From Woeseia sp. (GTDB taxonomy: Bacteria > Pseudomonadota > Gammaproteobacteria > Steroidobacterales > Woeseiaceae), in assembly GCA_018701055.1 (NCBI GenBank), contig JABIUH010000051.1:1-5442 (forward strand): a stretch of DNA of 5,442 nucleotides, given 5' to 3'. Each line of letters opens with the position of its first letter. Position 1 is the stretch's first letter. The translations under genes were made by a program, and so were the position numbers. Below, piece after piece: positions 4,792 through 5,442 of this stretch. The notes under the pieces were generated by a model. That model was not told the DNA's origin. It did no database searches and saw only the letters and a list, made by a program, of their open reading frames with translations.

Positions 4792-5442
4792 ATGGAGAGA
4801 AATTTGAAGAATCATCTGATTGGCCCCAAGGGACGAATTATTGCCGCCATGCTGGCACTCGCTACCTTTACCGTAGCGACGCCGATCGTTGCTGACACGG
4901 CAACGGGCGACCTTGCTCCGGTTCCTCGCCATGAAAAAATTGGCCAATTGGTAACAGAGTTCATTCAAAAATCTCATTACCGACATGCCGAGGTTGACGA
5001 CGATCTCTCATCGCAAGTCTTGGATCGCTACATTGAGGCGTTGGACAACAATCGCATGTACTTCCTCGCGTCCGATATCGCTGCTTTTGAGCAATACCGA
5101 TATCTGTTAGACGACATGGTCCGGTCAGAACCGCTCAACCCAGTGTTCGAAATGTTTGATCTATATCGCACTCGCGTGCGGGAAAGATTGGAATTTGCGC
5201 GGACGCAACTGGAAACCGAACCCGACTACACAGTGGACGAAAGCTACCTCTTTGACCGTGAAGAAGTGGAATGGGCCGAGTCGACAGATGACCTCGATGA
5301 ATTGTGGCGCAAGAGAGTTAAAAACGATGCATTAAGCCTGGCACTTGCCGACAAAGAGTGGGCAGATACTCAGGAAGTACTCGAAAAACGTTACGGTCGA
5401 TTCGCAAAGCGCATGGATCAAATCAAAGCTGATGACGTGTTC
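4792..5442 (+). CDS. prc: Carboxy-terminal processing protease Prc/Tsp, N-terminal part (3' end outside window)
   Basis: 217 residues, open to the window end. Prc is a periplasmic serine protease that degrades or trims proteins recognised by their C-termini; E. coli Prc is 682 residues, so about a third is seen. A signal peptide covers residues 1-34: basic start, hydrophobic core IIAAMLALATFTVA, probable cut after IVA at 32-34. The mature N-terminal helical domain carries family landmarks: KSHYR at 60-64, LDRYIEALDNNRMYFLASDI at 77-96, LWRKRVKNDALSLAL at 171-185, LEKRYGRFAKRMDQIKADDVF at 197-217. All align by eye with the N-terminal region of E. coli Prc. The PDZ domain and the Ser-Lys catalytic dyad lie beyond the window. 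ATG 4792 has no ribosome binding site, but TTG 4804 has GGAG (4794-4797) 6 nt before it and also keeps the signal peptide, so it is a real alternative start. It is divergent from the membrane protein gene. Confidence 0.92.
   Translation, partial: MERNLKNHLIGPKGRIIAAMLALATFTVATPIVADTATGDLAPVPRHEKIGQLVTEFIQKSHYRHAEVDDDLSSQVLDRYIEALDNNRMYFLASDIAAFEQYRYLLDDMVRSEPLNPVFEMFDLYRTRVRERLEFARTQLETEPDYTVDESYLFDREEVEWAESTDDLDELWRKRVKNDALSLALADKEWADTQEVLEKRYGRFAKRMDQIKADDVF

Noticed and set aside
1..5442. CRISPR array, tRNA or rRNA gene, intact insertion sequence, toxin-antitoxin or defence cassette
   Set aside because: No regularly spaced repeats, no cloverleaf or rRNA-like sequence, no transposase or recombinase motifs, and no recognisable defence or toxin domains were found on either strand.

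Overview
The window looks like a chromosomal stretch from a gammaproteobacterium of moderate GC content. The best taxonomic clues are a Ycf46-type AAA+ ATPase tail at the left edge, the N-terminal part of a Prc/Tsp periplasmic protease at the right edge, and several small membrane proteins of the kind seen in marine gammaproteobacteria. A placement near Woeseia or Chromatiales is a guess from protein style, not a search result.

Layout: (1) 2-319, 3' end of an AAA+ ATPase gene. (2) 414-2320, one long coiled-coil gene ending in a forkhead-associated (FHA) phosphothreonine-binding domain. It is split by a one-base frameshift near 1670-1682, so it reads as two pieces (414-1778 and 1829-2320). (3) 2464-2760 and 2846-3136, two small two-helix membrane proteins on the same strand. 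The first is preceded by a CRP-like box correctly spaced from a possible -10 hexamer. (4) 3334-3741, a small basic, proline-rich protein with a conserved-looking C-terminal tail. (5) 3742-3987, a gene-free 246 bp packed with inverted and direct repeats, including a 132-bp nested inverted-repeat unit (3765-3896). (6) 3988-4365, a shortened relative of YkvA/DUF1232 proteins that seems to have lost the DUF1232 core while keeping both flanks in frame. (7) 4375-4698 on the minus strand, a three-helix membrane protein, convergent with the previous gene. (8) 4792 to the window end, prc, divergent from gene 7, with a hairpin and a perfect 12-bp palindrome between them.

The genes do not form an obvious pathway or a defence or secretion cassette. 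They read as ordinary housekeeping and envelope genes with local decay: a frameshift, an internal deletion and repeat debris. The most interesting points are the broken FHA coiled-coil protein, the core-less YkvA relative beside repeat-rich DNA, the nested inverted-repeat element, and two CRP-like boxes with the same sequence pattern. No RNA gene, CRISPR array or intact mobile element was seen.
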